This document shows positions 57,234 to 64,000 of a stretch of DNA of 64,000 bases, one piece after another. The notes under the pieces are model-generated. The model had not been told where the DNA came from. It searched no databases and saw nothing but the letters and a program-made list of their open reading frames with translations. The DNA is from Paenibacillus pectinilyticus. GTDB lineage: Bacteria; Bacillota; Bacilli; Paenibacillales; NBRC-103111. The stretch's first letter is position 1, and each line of letters starts with the position of its first letter. Location of the stretch: NCBI RefSeq assembly GCF_001700435.1, contig NZ_LYPC01000012.1:1-64000 (forward strand), given 5' to 3'. A program made the position numbers and the translations under genes.

Positions 57234-57779
57234 ATGAGAATCTCAGCGTCTGAAGTCATTAGAAAGACTGCGCTTATCATCTTAGCAAGCCATCCCAATG
57301 GTTTGAGGTTCACAGATTTGAAATTTAAAACTGAGGAAACATTAGTAGATACTTTTCCTCCGGATGATTATAAAAACGGGAAATTCAGGTCAGCAATTTG
57401 GGATTTAGACAAACGATATTCAGAATTATTATTAAAAGAAAAGAGAGGTGCATTGTCGTTTTTTACTCCCAAACCTAAACTAATTGAAGAGAAAGATCAA
57501 ATTGAAATTCCTTTATTTGCACCCACATCAAGAGAGAAGCATGTCGAAAATCAAAGGGAGGGAAGATCTGATAAATATGTAGACTATGTAGAGTTTAAGG
57601 CTAAATTAACAGAGATTATTGCTTATATCGAATCCAAGAAAATTACTGATGTTAATGTTGATTATTTTACAAAAGCAGAACAGAGAAATGCTATAAAAGC
57701 AATGATTTATCTGGAAGGGCTTATGGATTTAAAATATAGTATGCAATATGTTCAGCGAGAAGAAGAATTTAGATATTAA
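57234..57779 (+). CDS. hypothetical protein with N-terminal winged-helix-like region
   Basis: 181 residues. MRISASEVIRKTALIILA, HPNGLRFTDLKFKTEETL looks like a winged helix, followed by FRSAIWDLDKRYSELL and a charged C-terminal half. The ATG at 57234 has AAGGA eight bases upstream; an ATG at 57162 would add 24 residues but lacks a site. It is 33 bases before the DUF3800 gene, so a two-gene unit is likely. Family not recognised. Confidence 0.6.
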   Translation: MRISASEVIRKTALIILASHPNGLRFTDLKFKTEETLVDTFPPDDYKNGKFRSAIWDLDKRYSELLLKEKRGALSFFTPKPKLIEEKDQIEIPLFAPTSREKHVENQREGRSDKYVDYVEFKAKLTEIIAYIESKKITDVNVDYFTKAEQRNAIKAMIYLEGLMDLKYSMQYVQREEEFRY

Positions 57780-57812
57780 TTTGAAACTTATATAAAGTTC
57801 GGGGGTGTAGTT

Positions 57813-58556
57813 GTGCTTGCCTACATAGATGAAAGTGGTTTTCCTCATCCGAATGATGAAACCAAAAACCCAGTTCTAGCTGCAGTATGTGTTCCGAAAG
57901 AAGAGATAAGAACGATAAGCCAGAAGATGTATAACATTAAAATGGATATTTTTGATCGGTATGATGTTGAATTAAAAGCTGTAAATGTACTGAAGCCAAA
58001 GTCATTAACTAGGAATACAAACAATAAGTTGTTTACAGATAGAATAGTAAATGAAGTGCTAAGTCAGAGTGCAAGTATAAAAGTCTTTGCTATTGTTATG
58101 GACCAGGTAAACCAAGTGATAGAGACTGAGAGGGCGACTTTCCCTAATCATTATAGATTCCTATTGCAACGAATCAATGGTCTTTCCGCAGCAAATAACA
58201 AAAAATGTGTGGTAAGTTTTGATTCCCAAGACGAAGGGAACGATATGCTAATCTCACATAAAATGAAAAATTATTTATTCCGATCTACGGAAGGGAGTCA
58301 CTGTCGGTCAATAGTTGAGTCCGCGTTCTTTGTCAGTTCTAGAGTTGAAGAAGGAATACAACTAGCGGATCTTTGTGCCGGAATAATCCGGAAGTATCAT
58401 GAGATCATAACGTCTGAGGCCAGTAATGATCCTTTTCATAACTGGGTTAAAGAGTTATATTCAAAAGTACAGTCACTAACTTGCACGGTTCAGTCACCTA
58501 ATAAGGAGCAAATGCTGCATGGCATTTATAAGCTTCCAAGCAGATTACTATTCTAA
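57813..58556 (+). CDS. DUF3800 domain protein
   Basis: 247 residues from a GTG with GGGGGTG upstream. The DUF3800 signature is at the start (LAYIDESGFPHPND), then VVSFDSQDEGND in the middle and the acidic EGIQLADLCAGIIRKYHE at the end. These match the acidic catalytic residues of an RNase-H-like fold, suggesting nuclease activity. DUF3800 proteins are frequent in mobile islands. With the wHTH gene it forms a pair bounded by the 37-base repeat. Confidence 0.8.
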   Translation: MLAYIDESGFPHPNDETKNPVLAAVCVPKEEIRTISQKMYNIKMDIFDRYDVELKAVNVLKPKSLTRNTNNKLFTDRIVNEVLSQSASIKVFAIVMDQVNQVIETERATFPNHYRFLLQRINGLSAANNKKCVVSFDSQDEGNDMLISHKMKNYLFRSTEGSHCRSIVESAFFVSSRVEEGIQLADLCAGIIRKYHEIITSEASNDPFHNWVKELYSKVQSLTCTVQSPNKEQMLHGIYKLPSRLLF

Positions 58557-58601
58557 TTATTTTTAACACTAGTACTCAAGTTCAAGACAGTTCCCTATCC
58601 C

Positions 58602-58629
58602 TTGACATTGCTTTATCTACGTATATAAT
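58602..58629 (+). promoter_or_regulatory. promoter of a small RNA
   Basis: TTGACA, a 16-base spacer, TATAAT: close to consensus, with no protein gene downstream for 300 bases. Confidence 0.7.
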
Positions 58630-58635
58630 TATAAG

Positions 58636-58692
58636 CAAGACTGGTGTTGTGGTTCTGTCTAGGAGCTGCCTCGTACTGGTCTTATTTTATTT
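58636..58692 (+). ncRNA. candidate small structured RNA (type I antitoxin-like)
   Basis: Starts about seven bases after the -10 box. The ends AAGACTGGTGTT and GTACTGGTCTT pair (with G-U pairs) and a T-rich tail follows, making a self-terminating RNA of roughly 60 bases. This is the layout of RatA/SR4-type antitoxin RNAs. No convincing intact toxin frame is seen on the opposite strand. Confidence 0.4.
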
Positions 58693-58768
58693 CCTAGATA
58701 ATGTTAAAAACTTCCATAAGTGAGTAGGTTCCGTAATTAAATACAATATCAATATAATTCTCAGCTTC

Positions 58769-58805
58769 ATATAAGAAGAAAAGCACCCGTTAAGGGTGCT
58801 TTTTT
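58769..58805 (+). repeat. 37-base terminator-containing repeat, right copy
   Basis: Identical to 57040-57076. It marks the likely right end of the accessory region. Confidence 0.88.
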
Positions 58806-58898
58806 GCATTAAGGAACTGGGCAGGATGCTACCATATTTTCTTAGTTCTCCCTCGCATTTTATGGAATATATTGTTAATTATTAATTACTATGTTATT

Positions 58899-58923
58899 CT
58901 ACATACATAGCAATACGATGTAG
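58899..58923. promoter_or_regulatory. inverted repeat upstream of the PadR gene
   Basis: CTACAT, a 13-base spacer, ATGTAG, between a possible promoter (TTGTTA-N17-TATTCT from 58872) and the start codon. It fits an autoregulatory PadR operator. Confidence 0.4.
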
Positions 58924-58939
58924 TGTGGAGGGGAAGCAG

Positions 58940-59293
58940 TTGAGCAACGAGATGATTAAAGGCTACATTGATGCCATCGTGCTGTCAGTTCTTGAACGTG
59001 AGGACAGTTACGGCTATGAAATCACCAAGTCAGTTCATTTGAAAACGGAGGGGCAGATGGAGTTGAAGGAGGGGACACTTTACCCAGCCCTGAAGCGTTT
59101 GGAGGTTAATGGCCATATTGAGGGCTACTGGGTAGAGAAGGATTCGGGACCGCGCCGGAGGTATTATCGGATGACAACAAAGGGATCTGGAAAGCTGAAG
59201 GAGTATCGACGCTCATGGTCGGACCAGGAAAGAATCATCAATCATTTTCTTAAAGGAGGCCCCTATGCAGCGGATTTCAGCGTTGTTGAATGA
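58940..59293 (+). CDS. PadR family transcriptional regulator
   Basis: 117 residues. The winged helix is typical: IVLSVLEREDSYGYEITKSV, LKEGTLYPALKRLEVNGHIE, and SGPRRRYYRMTTKGSGKL. The TTG at 58940 is chosen (GGAGGGG six bases upstream; homologues start near SNEMIKGYIDAIVL). It overlaps the permease-prefix gene by 29 bases and probably represses this two-gene operon. Confidence 0.92.
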   Translation: MSNEMIKGYIDAIVLSVLEREDSYGYEITKSVHLKTEGQMELKEGTLYPALKRLEVNGHIEGYWVEKDSGPRRRYYRMTTKGSGKLKEYRRSWSDQERIINHFLKGGPYAADFSVVE

Positions 59294-60179
59294 CATCCTG
59301 CGCCAAAGCTTTCTCAGCAAGCGTGAGAAGGCGGAATGGGCTGAGGAGATGAACGCACATCTACTAGATACGGTAGAAGATCTGCGGAACAAGGGATTCT
59401 CAGAGGAACAGGCGATTACCATTGCGATGAAACGTTTCGGAGCTGCGGATGAAATTAGGGAGCGGTTAACGACGAATATGTATGGCTTCAAGAGTAAGAG
59501 CATACTTGCATTTGGTTTAGCGGGTGCTATTCTCATGTTAATTTCACTGATAGGTGGGCTTGTCCTTCATAGGTATGGGATTTATAGTCGGCTAAGTGAA
59601 TTGCTGCCTATTGTTTTTGGAACCATCATGGTCATGAGTTTCGGTCTTTTTTTTACACGTAAGGGATTGGATAGGTTATGCCTTTTGGTAACACCATTGC
59701 TGTTTGTCATGGGATATATGCAGGTTTATCTTGAATTTTTAGTCCATTCTTTCGGCAAATATTTTGATTTTCTAATGTTTGAGAGGTTATTTTTTAGCGG
59801 GGTATATGACCAGCAATACGATTCTACGTTTATTTGGCATTCCTTTAATTTTTCTTTGATATGGATTGGAAATGGGTTCATAGCTGGATATGCAATCATC
59901 ATATATGTCATATGCCGGAATCGACGTGTAGCCATTATGCCTTTTGTTTGGTCCATGGTGTATACACTTCTTCATATGGGGGGCATTGGTGCGTTTTATT
60001 TCTATGTAAGAGAGCAGTTTAACTCCTCTGTAACATCGAGTTATGTATTTTTTACACAAGGAAATCAATACCGTTTACTGGATATAGGCTTTAACCTTGT
60101 GGTTTTACTTTGTCTGAATGCCATATTCAACTATTTGGAGAGGAAACGAAGTCGGTTACCCAAGCTAGGAGTCCAATAA
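59265..60179 (+). CDS. permease prefix domain 1 membrane protein
   Basis: 304 residues. Residues 1-75 are the permease prefix domain 1 (HLLDTVEDLRNKGFSEEQAI, AMKRFGAADEIRERL), followed by about six membrane segments. It is a frequent partner of PadR regulators. Role unknown, possibly envelope stress or transport. Its AAAGGAGG site lies within the PadR gene. Confidence 0.85.
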   Translation: MQRISALLNDILRQSFLSKREKAEWAEEMNAHLLDTVEDLRNKGFSEEQAITIAMKRFGAADEIRERLTTNMYGFKSKSILAFGLAGAILMLISLIGGLVLHRYGIYSRLSELLPIVFGTIMVMSFGLFFTRKGLDRLCLLVTPLLFVMGYMQVYLEFLVHSFGKYFDFLMFERLFFSGVYDQQYDSTFIWHSFNFSLIWIGNGFIAGYAIIIYVICRNRRVAIMPFVWSMVYTLLHMGGIGAFYFYVREQFNSSVTSSYVFFTQGNQYRLLDIGFNLVVLLCLNAIFNYLERKRSRLPKLGVQ

Positions 60180-60258
60180 TTGCAGTTAACACCGACAAAC
60201 CTATATACTAACTATAGAAACCCAATGTTTGCTATTTTATCTGAAAGGTGAGATCACG

Positions 60259-60834
60259 ATGTCGATCGATTTATCCAAAGGTCAACGCATTGACCTAACC
60301 AAAACAAACCCAGGTTTGACGAAAATCATTGTAGGGCTTGGATGGGATACGAATAGATACAGTGGCGGCGGCGAGTTCGATCTGGATGCCTCTGCGTTTC
60401 TTCTACATGAAAATGGTAAAGCGAAGTCGGAAGCGGATTTCGTGTTCTATAATAACCTTACGACGTACGATGGCGCTGTTGTTCATACAGGTGACAATCG
60501 GACGGGGGAAGGTGACGGGGATGACGAGCAGATTTTGATTGATTTTTCGAAAATCCCAACAGCCATCTCACGCATTGGGATTACGGTTACGATCCACGAT
60601 GCGCATCAGCGTTCGCAGAATTTTGGACAAGTTAGCAATGCATTCGTACGGGTCGTGAACGAAGCGAATAATAATGAGATTCTTCGATTTGATTTGGGAG
60701 AAGAGTTTTCTGTCGAAACGGCTGTCGTCTTCTGTGAGTTTTATCGACATGGCGGCGATTGGAAATTCCAAGCGGTGGGCAGTGGTTTCGCAGGTGGTTT
60801 GGCAGCGTTAGTTGCTAATTATGGCTTGAGCTAA
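60259..60834 (+). CDS. terD: TerD family protein
   Basis: 191 residues, full length. [59 protein letters not shown] and [13 protein letters not shown] are standard TerD signatures; the Asp-rich loops bind calcium. TerD proteins act in tellurite/stress response complexes together with vWA proteins. Here it is single, without terA/B/C, but 5.7 kb from the TerY-P triad. The ATG at 60259 has AAAGGTGAG upstream. Confidence 0.92.
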   Translation: MSIDLSKGQRIDLTKTNPGLTKIIVGLGWDTNRYSGGGEFDLDASAFLLHENGKAKSEADFVFYNNLTTYDGAVVHTGDNRTGEGDGDDEQILIDFSKIPTAISRIGITVTIHDAHQRSQNFGQVSNAFVRVVNEANNNEILRFDLGEEFSVETAVVFCEFYRHGGDWKFQAVGSGFAGGLAALVANYGLS

Positions 60835-60853
60835 ATAGTGGAAGGCAATAAAG

Positions 60854-60877
60854 AAACCCGCTCATGGAGCGGGTTTT
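60854..60877 (+). terminator. terminator of terD
   Basis: AACCCGCTC-ATG-GAGCGGGTT followed by TTCGCATTTTTT. Confidence 0.88.
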
Positions 60878-60890
60878 CGCATTTTTTACG

Positions 60891-61079
60891 TCACCAACAA
60901 AAACTCAACACCACCGTAATATCATTCTCCGATAGATGGATGTGGCCTTGCTCGTCCCGGTTCAATCGATAGCCGTTCTCCTCGATCCCCTTACATATAC
61001 GAAACAGCCGATGTTCATCGATATGGATTAATTTTGCGAAATGCGATAGATACATGGGTTTATCATTCAGAGAAATCAT
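60891..61079 (-). CDS. small hypothetical protein
   Basis: 62 residues: MISLNDKPMYLSHFAKLIHI, DEHRLFRICKGIEENGYRLN and a Glu-Asn-Asp end. The composition and two-helix pattern look like a real small protein, perhaps DNA-binding, but the ribosome site is weak. Confidence 0.4.
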   Translation of the reverse strand: MISLNDKPMYLSHFAKLIHIDEHRLFRICKGIEENGYRLNRDEQGHIHLSENDITVVLSFCW

Positions 61080-61313
61080 GCATTCAACCTACTCTCTGTC
61101 AGGGTAATTTGTGCTTAGGATCAAATTACCAAGATTGCTTTGAAAAGTATCAGGAAAATTGTCGCCTATGTGGTCAAAATGGGAAGTGTTTGATAGTTTG
61201 TCACAAACAGCTGCCAAGCAGTCACGGATGAAGAGTAGCTACCCGCGATCTGCCTGTGTCTCCTTAACTAACCTAAAAAGGCTGCCGCCAGTGAGCGACA
61301 ACCTAAGTTGTTC

Positions 61314-62495
61314 CTAATCATGTCTAGCTTGCCTGTCCACAAAGCCTCGAAATACGCCGTTTCGACCATTTCTTTTGGCTTGATAGAGCGCTTTATCACA
61401 AGTGGAGTAGAGCTCTTCGAGATGTGTCCTGTCATCGGGGATGAAGGAGAGTACACCCAAACTAATCGTATACGAAAGCTTGGATCCGGCAACATGGGAT
61501 ACTTCCGCAGTCTGTCTAAGTCGTTCGGAAAAATGAGAGGATTCTGTTTCATCCATGCCGGGCAGGATAATGGCGAATTCGTCCCCGCCATACCTAGCGA
61601 ATAGATCATCTGCGCCTAACTGTTCCTTCAATCGTGTCGTGAGATTAACCAGCACGCGATCTCCTACATCGTGACCGAACGAATCATTAATGGATTTGAA
61701 ATTATCAATATCAAAAAGCAGCAAGGTGATCGGCTTCTTTTTCTTCGCATACGCGGTAATGTATTGATTGGTTTGGGAGATGAACGTTCTGCGGTTCAAG
61801 GTGCCTGTCAAATCATCGTAATTGGCTAACCGGAGCAGGGCTTGGTCCGTTTGTTCCTTCATCAAGAGAATGAATCCCGTGTTTCCTGCAATCATAACGA
61901 AATAGGGGGCTAGCAACACGAGACTCAGATTGCCGTTGGTATGGTAAAAGCTCAGCAATGTGTCAAAAAATAAGGAATAGATGGATCTAATCATGAGAAC
62001 GGCCAGGATCATTAGATAAAAATAGCCAATGAAACGGGTTAACGTGGATAGGGCACGGTTTTGGATCATTTTATAGACAGGAATTAGGAGCACAAAAGCC
62101 ATACCTATGGAAGCAAACGTAATTCTGAGCTTCTCTTCGTTGTAAAAAAGCAGAATCCCGTGAAAGCCGATAACACTGAATAATGTAAAAGCGATAAAGA
62201 GGTTGCGTGTCAGTTTGTCCAGCGTGTTCTGAATTCTCAGTACAGAGAAGGTTTCAAACGCATACCCAATGATCAGTGATGAGTTCACAAGGGATAGTGT
62301 AAGCGTATCCGATTCACCGCCGCGAAGCATAAAAATCAGCCATGACGCGGCTTGCACACATTTTGCATAGAAAAAATATCGAATCGTACTTTCGCGCTTA
62401 TGTTGACGCCAATAGGCAATAATGAATACGGCGGTAAATAACTGACCGATGATAAGAGTGAGCAGCAAGGTTTGCATATCTAAGTGAAGATTCAT
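61314..62495 (-). CDS. membrane diguanylate cyclase (GGDEF)
   Basis: About 393 residues. Six to seven membrane segments fill residues 1-220. The GGDEF domain covers about 235-390: YDDLTGTLNRRTF, LLLFDIDNFKSINDSFGHDVGD, and the intact active site FARYGGDEFAI. It should make cyclic di-GMP in response to a signal sensed in or at the membrane. The ATG at 62495 is chosen for the GATGGGG upstream; longer forms to 62588 are open. Confidence 0.88.
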   Translation of the reverse strand: MNLHLDMQTLLLTLIIGQLFTAVFIIAYWRQHKRESTIRYFFYAKCVQAASWLIFMLRGGESDTLTLSLVNSSLIIGYAFETFSVLRIQNTLDKLTRNLFIAFTLFSVIGFHGILLFYNEEKLRITFASIGMAFVLLIPVYKMIQNRALSTLTRFIGYFYLMILAVLMIRSIYSLFFDTLLSFYHTNGNLSLVLLAPYFVMIAGNTGFILLMKEQTDQALLRLANYDDLTGTLNRRTFISQTNQYITAYAKKKKPITLLLFDIDNFKSINDSFGHDVGDRVLVNLTTRLKEQLGADDLFARYGGDEFAIILPGMDETESSHFSERLRQTAEVSHVAGSKLSYTISLGVLSFIPDDRTHLEELYSTCDKALYQAKRNGRNGVFRGFVDRQARHD

Positions 62496-62664
62496 CTGGA
62501 ACCCCATCTGACTGTTAGAAATTTTGGATGTGTTGCAAATAATGTCGATTGTACTCATTTTACCATAAAATAGGAAGGGGTTGCTCAAATATTCCTTGAT
62601 ATGTGTAGAACAAGTATGTCACTATAGACCTATATAGACACAAAATGGATAATGGTGATGTAGG

Positions 62665-63333
62665 ATGAGATATTCGGGAAGAATCCTTATTATATCGGTC
62701 GTTATATTCGTGATCATTGCCATAAGAACGTACGGTTTCATTTATTATGACGTTCCCGTATTTCAGTTTCCCTTAATTGGCATGTGTTTGATATTCGCGG
62801 GCTGGGTGCTAGGAACACAGTATGATAAGTTGAAGTTTTTCTCGGAAAAAGATAGCCTAACGATGCTGTATAATCGGAGGTTCATCTTGAACATCTTTCC
62901 TAAGATCATAGCATCAGTTGATCGCAAGCAGGAGAAGTTGATTTTATATTTTATTGATGTGGATGATTTTAAAATAATAAACGATTCCCGCGGACATAAG
63001 ATCGGGGATCAAGTGTTGCAGCGGATTGCTAATGTTTTGATGCTGCATGTGCATAAAAGAGACTTTGTTGCCCGTTGGGCGGGAGATGAATTTCTAATTC
63101 TCTCGACGTTGTCGGATGCTGATCATCATGCAACGATGATTCGTTGTATCCAGAACGAACTACAGGATGCATCCCAGGCATTTCAATTAGAAATCTCGGT
63201 GTCCATTGGTACAGCGATGTATCCGAATGAGGCGCAGACCTTAGATGATTTGCTGCATGTGGCGGATCAGGCGATGTATTCGTTGAAAACCGATCGCAAG
63301 AATCATTACAAGGTCACGATGGCGAAGTCATAG
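62665..63333 (+). CDS. short GGDEF domain protein
   Basis: 222 residues. Two membrane segments (about 5-25 and 33-50) precede a GGDEF domain: KDSLTMLYNRRFI, LYFIDVDDFKIINDSRGHKIGD, and RWAGDEFLI, where the first Gly of GGDEF is Ala, a substitution found in active and inactive members. It is divergent from the larger cyclase with about 170 bases between them, suggesting joint control. Confidence 0.87.
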   Translation: MRYSGRILIISVVIFVIIAIRTYGFIYYDVPVFQFPLIGMCLIFAGWVLGTQYDKLKFFSEKDSLTMLYNRRFILNIFPKIIASVDRKQEKLILYFIDVDDFKIINDSRGHKIGDQVLQRIANVLMLHVHKRDFVARWAGDEFLILSTLSDADHHATMIRCIQNELQDASQAFQLEISVSIGTAMYPNEAQTLDDLLHVADQAMYSLKTDRKNHYKVTMAKS

Positions 63334-63363
63334 CTCGGAATGAAACATTGGTTTATGTAAAAA

Positions 63364-63391
63364 GAAGAAGCGCCCTCGCGGGCGCTTCTTC
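63364..63391. terminator. hairpin between convergent genes
   Basis: GAAGAAGCGCCC-TCGC-GGGCGCTTCTTC, twelve perfect pairs, without a long T-run. Confidence 0.7.
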
Positions 63392-63467
63392 TTGCGTCTA
63401 TGGGCCGCGAAACCGCGAGTCGCGTGCAGTTTGTGGCAGATTGACCAGTAGCTGCGTTGGCCTGGTG

Positions 63468-64000
63468 TTATGGCTTGCTAGGAACGGCACAAGTGCCGTC
63501 TAAGCAAGCTTCATCGCTTGCCGAATCAGCAACCGGTGCAGGTTGCTGGGCCTCCCAGATCTGCTGCAAAGCGTTCAGGTAGACACCGCTTGCTTGGGCA
63601 CCGGATATCGCATGTTTCCGGTTGATGACATAGTATGGAACGCCGCGGATACCTAAGCGGGTACCCTCATCTTCTTCAGCTCGCACATGCTCGGCGAATT
63701 GATCACTTGCAAGCACGGAGAGAACTTCCTCCCGATCCAGTCCCGTTTCCACAGCAATGTCCGCGAGCGTGTCGTGGTCACTGATATTCTTGGATTCGGT
63801 GAAATAGGCGCGGAATAATAGTTCAGAGACCGCGGCACCTTTGCCGGCTGTCTCAGCAAATAGCCGTAAACGATGAGCATCAAAGGTATTCGTCAGCACG
63901 AGACCGCCGAATTGAAAATCAAGACCATCCGCAGCAGCTTGATGGCGCATGTTCTCATTCATCTGGATGGCTTCCTGACGGCTCATGCCATAACGGGAAG
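63468..64000 (-). CDS. DsbA family oxidoreductase, FrnE-like (partial)
   Basis: The visible C-terminal part of about 175 residues matches FrnE/DsbA-like proteins: FGGLVLTNTFDAHRLRLFAE, LFRAYFTESKNISD, and LGIRGVPYYVINRKHAISGA with the cis-Pro. The N-terminal CxxC or equivalent lies beyond the window. A Cys pair near the end (EACLDGTCAVP) is a notable extra. The gene runs off the right edge. Confidence 0.85.
   Translation of the reverse strand, partial: SRYGMSRQEAIQMNENMRHQAAADGLDFQFGGLVLTNTFDAHRLRLFAETAGKGAAVSELLFRAYFTESKNISDHDTLADIAVETGLDREEVLSVLASDQFAEHVRAEEDEGTRLGIRGVPYYVINRKHAISGAQASGVYLNALQQIWEAQQPAPVADSASDEACLDGTCAVPSKP

Overview
The window reads as a chromosomal segment of a low-to-mid GC Gram-positive bacterium, most probably Paenibacillus or a close relative. 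This is inferred from Bacillus-like gene order (hprK-lgt-ppaX-acyltransferase-his; yvcD-trxB-rapZ-yvcK-whiA-HPr/crh-clpP; cggR-gap-pgk-tpiA-gpmI-eno; secG-esterase-rnr-smpB-ssrA), CggR and CtsR operator patterns, frequent TTG/GTG starts with strong GGAGG ribosome sites, and stalk-domain/copper-amine-oxidase-type and NlpC/P60 secreted proteins.

Layout. 1-985: 3' end of a 23S rRNA followed by eight tRNAs (Ser, Met, Val, Thr, Asp, Phe, Tyr, Lys), with no 5S between them. 1.1-3.6 kb, minus strand: thiamine-binding protein and a GMC oxidoreductase with its small subunit. 3.9-7.4 kb: cell-wall hydrolase, PucR-type regulator, MsmX-type sugar ABC ATPase. 7.5-10.6 kb: hprK, lgt, ppaX, acyltransferase. 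10.7-11.7 kb: secreted glycine-rich repeat protein. 12.0-18.8 kb: histidine operon hisZGDBHF(IE) plus hisJ, conspicuously without hisA. 18.9-29.8 kb: prs, TPR protein, trxB, glucokinase, rapZ, yvcK, whiA, an HPr-like protein at the crh position, a secreted stalk-domain protein and clpP on the minus strand. 30.3-37.7 kb: cggR and the glycolytic operon, with a textbook CggR operator and unusual repeated hairpins in front of pgk and tpiA. 37.8-43.9 kb: M50 protease, secG, esterase, an RNase R with an exceptional tail, smpB, ssrA.

From the 3' end of ssrA to about 58.8 kb lies an AT-rich accessory region without an intact integrase. It begins with four successive small gene units (FRG + DUF262; YwqG-like; zinc-ribbon protein; small HTH-like + ParB-like). 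Each is closed by a related structured non-coding element that carries pieces of the ssrA 3' end, like a cassette array. A second segment, bounded by a perfect 20-base direct repeat, holds a decayed serine recombinase and a TerY-P triad (vWA, PP2C, kinase). A third part contains a secreted protein, a SRPBCC protein and a wHTH/DUF3800 pair bounded by a 37-base repeated terminator. Backbone-like genes resume with PadR/permease-prefix, TerD, two divergent GGDEF proteins and a DsbA-family protein cut by the window edge.

Functionally the backbone joins carbon-catabolite control (hprK, HPr/Crh-like, rapZ, yvcK, glcK, msmX), glycolysis under CggR, histidine synthesis feeding from prs, and protein quality control (clpP, smpB/ssrA, rnr). 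The region after ssrA is the place to look for undescribed systems, probably defence-related.
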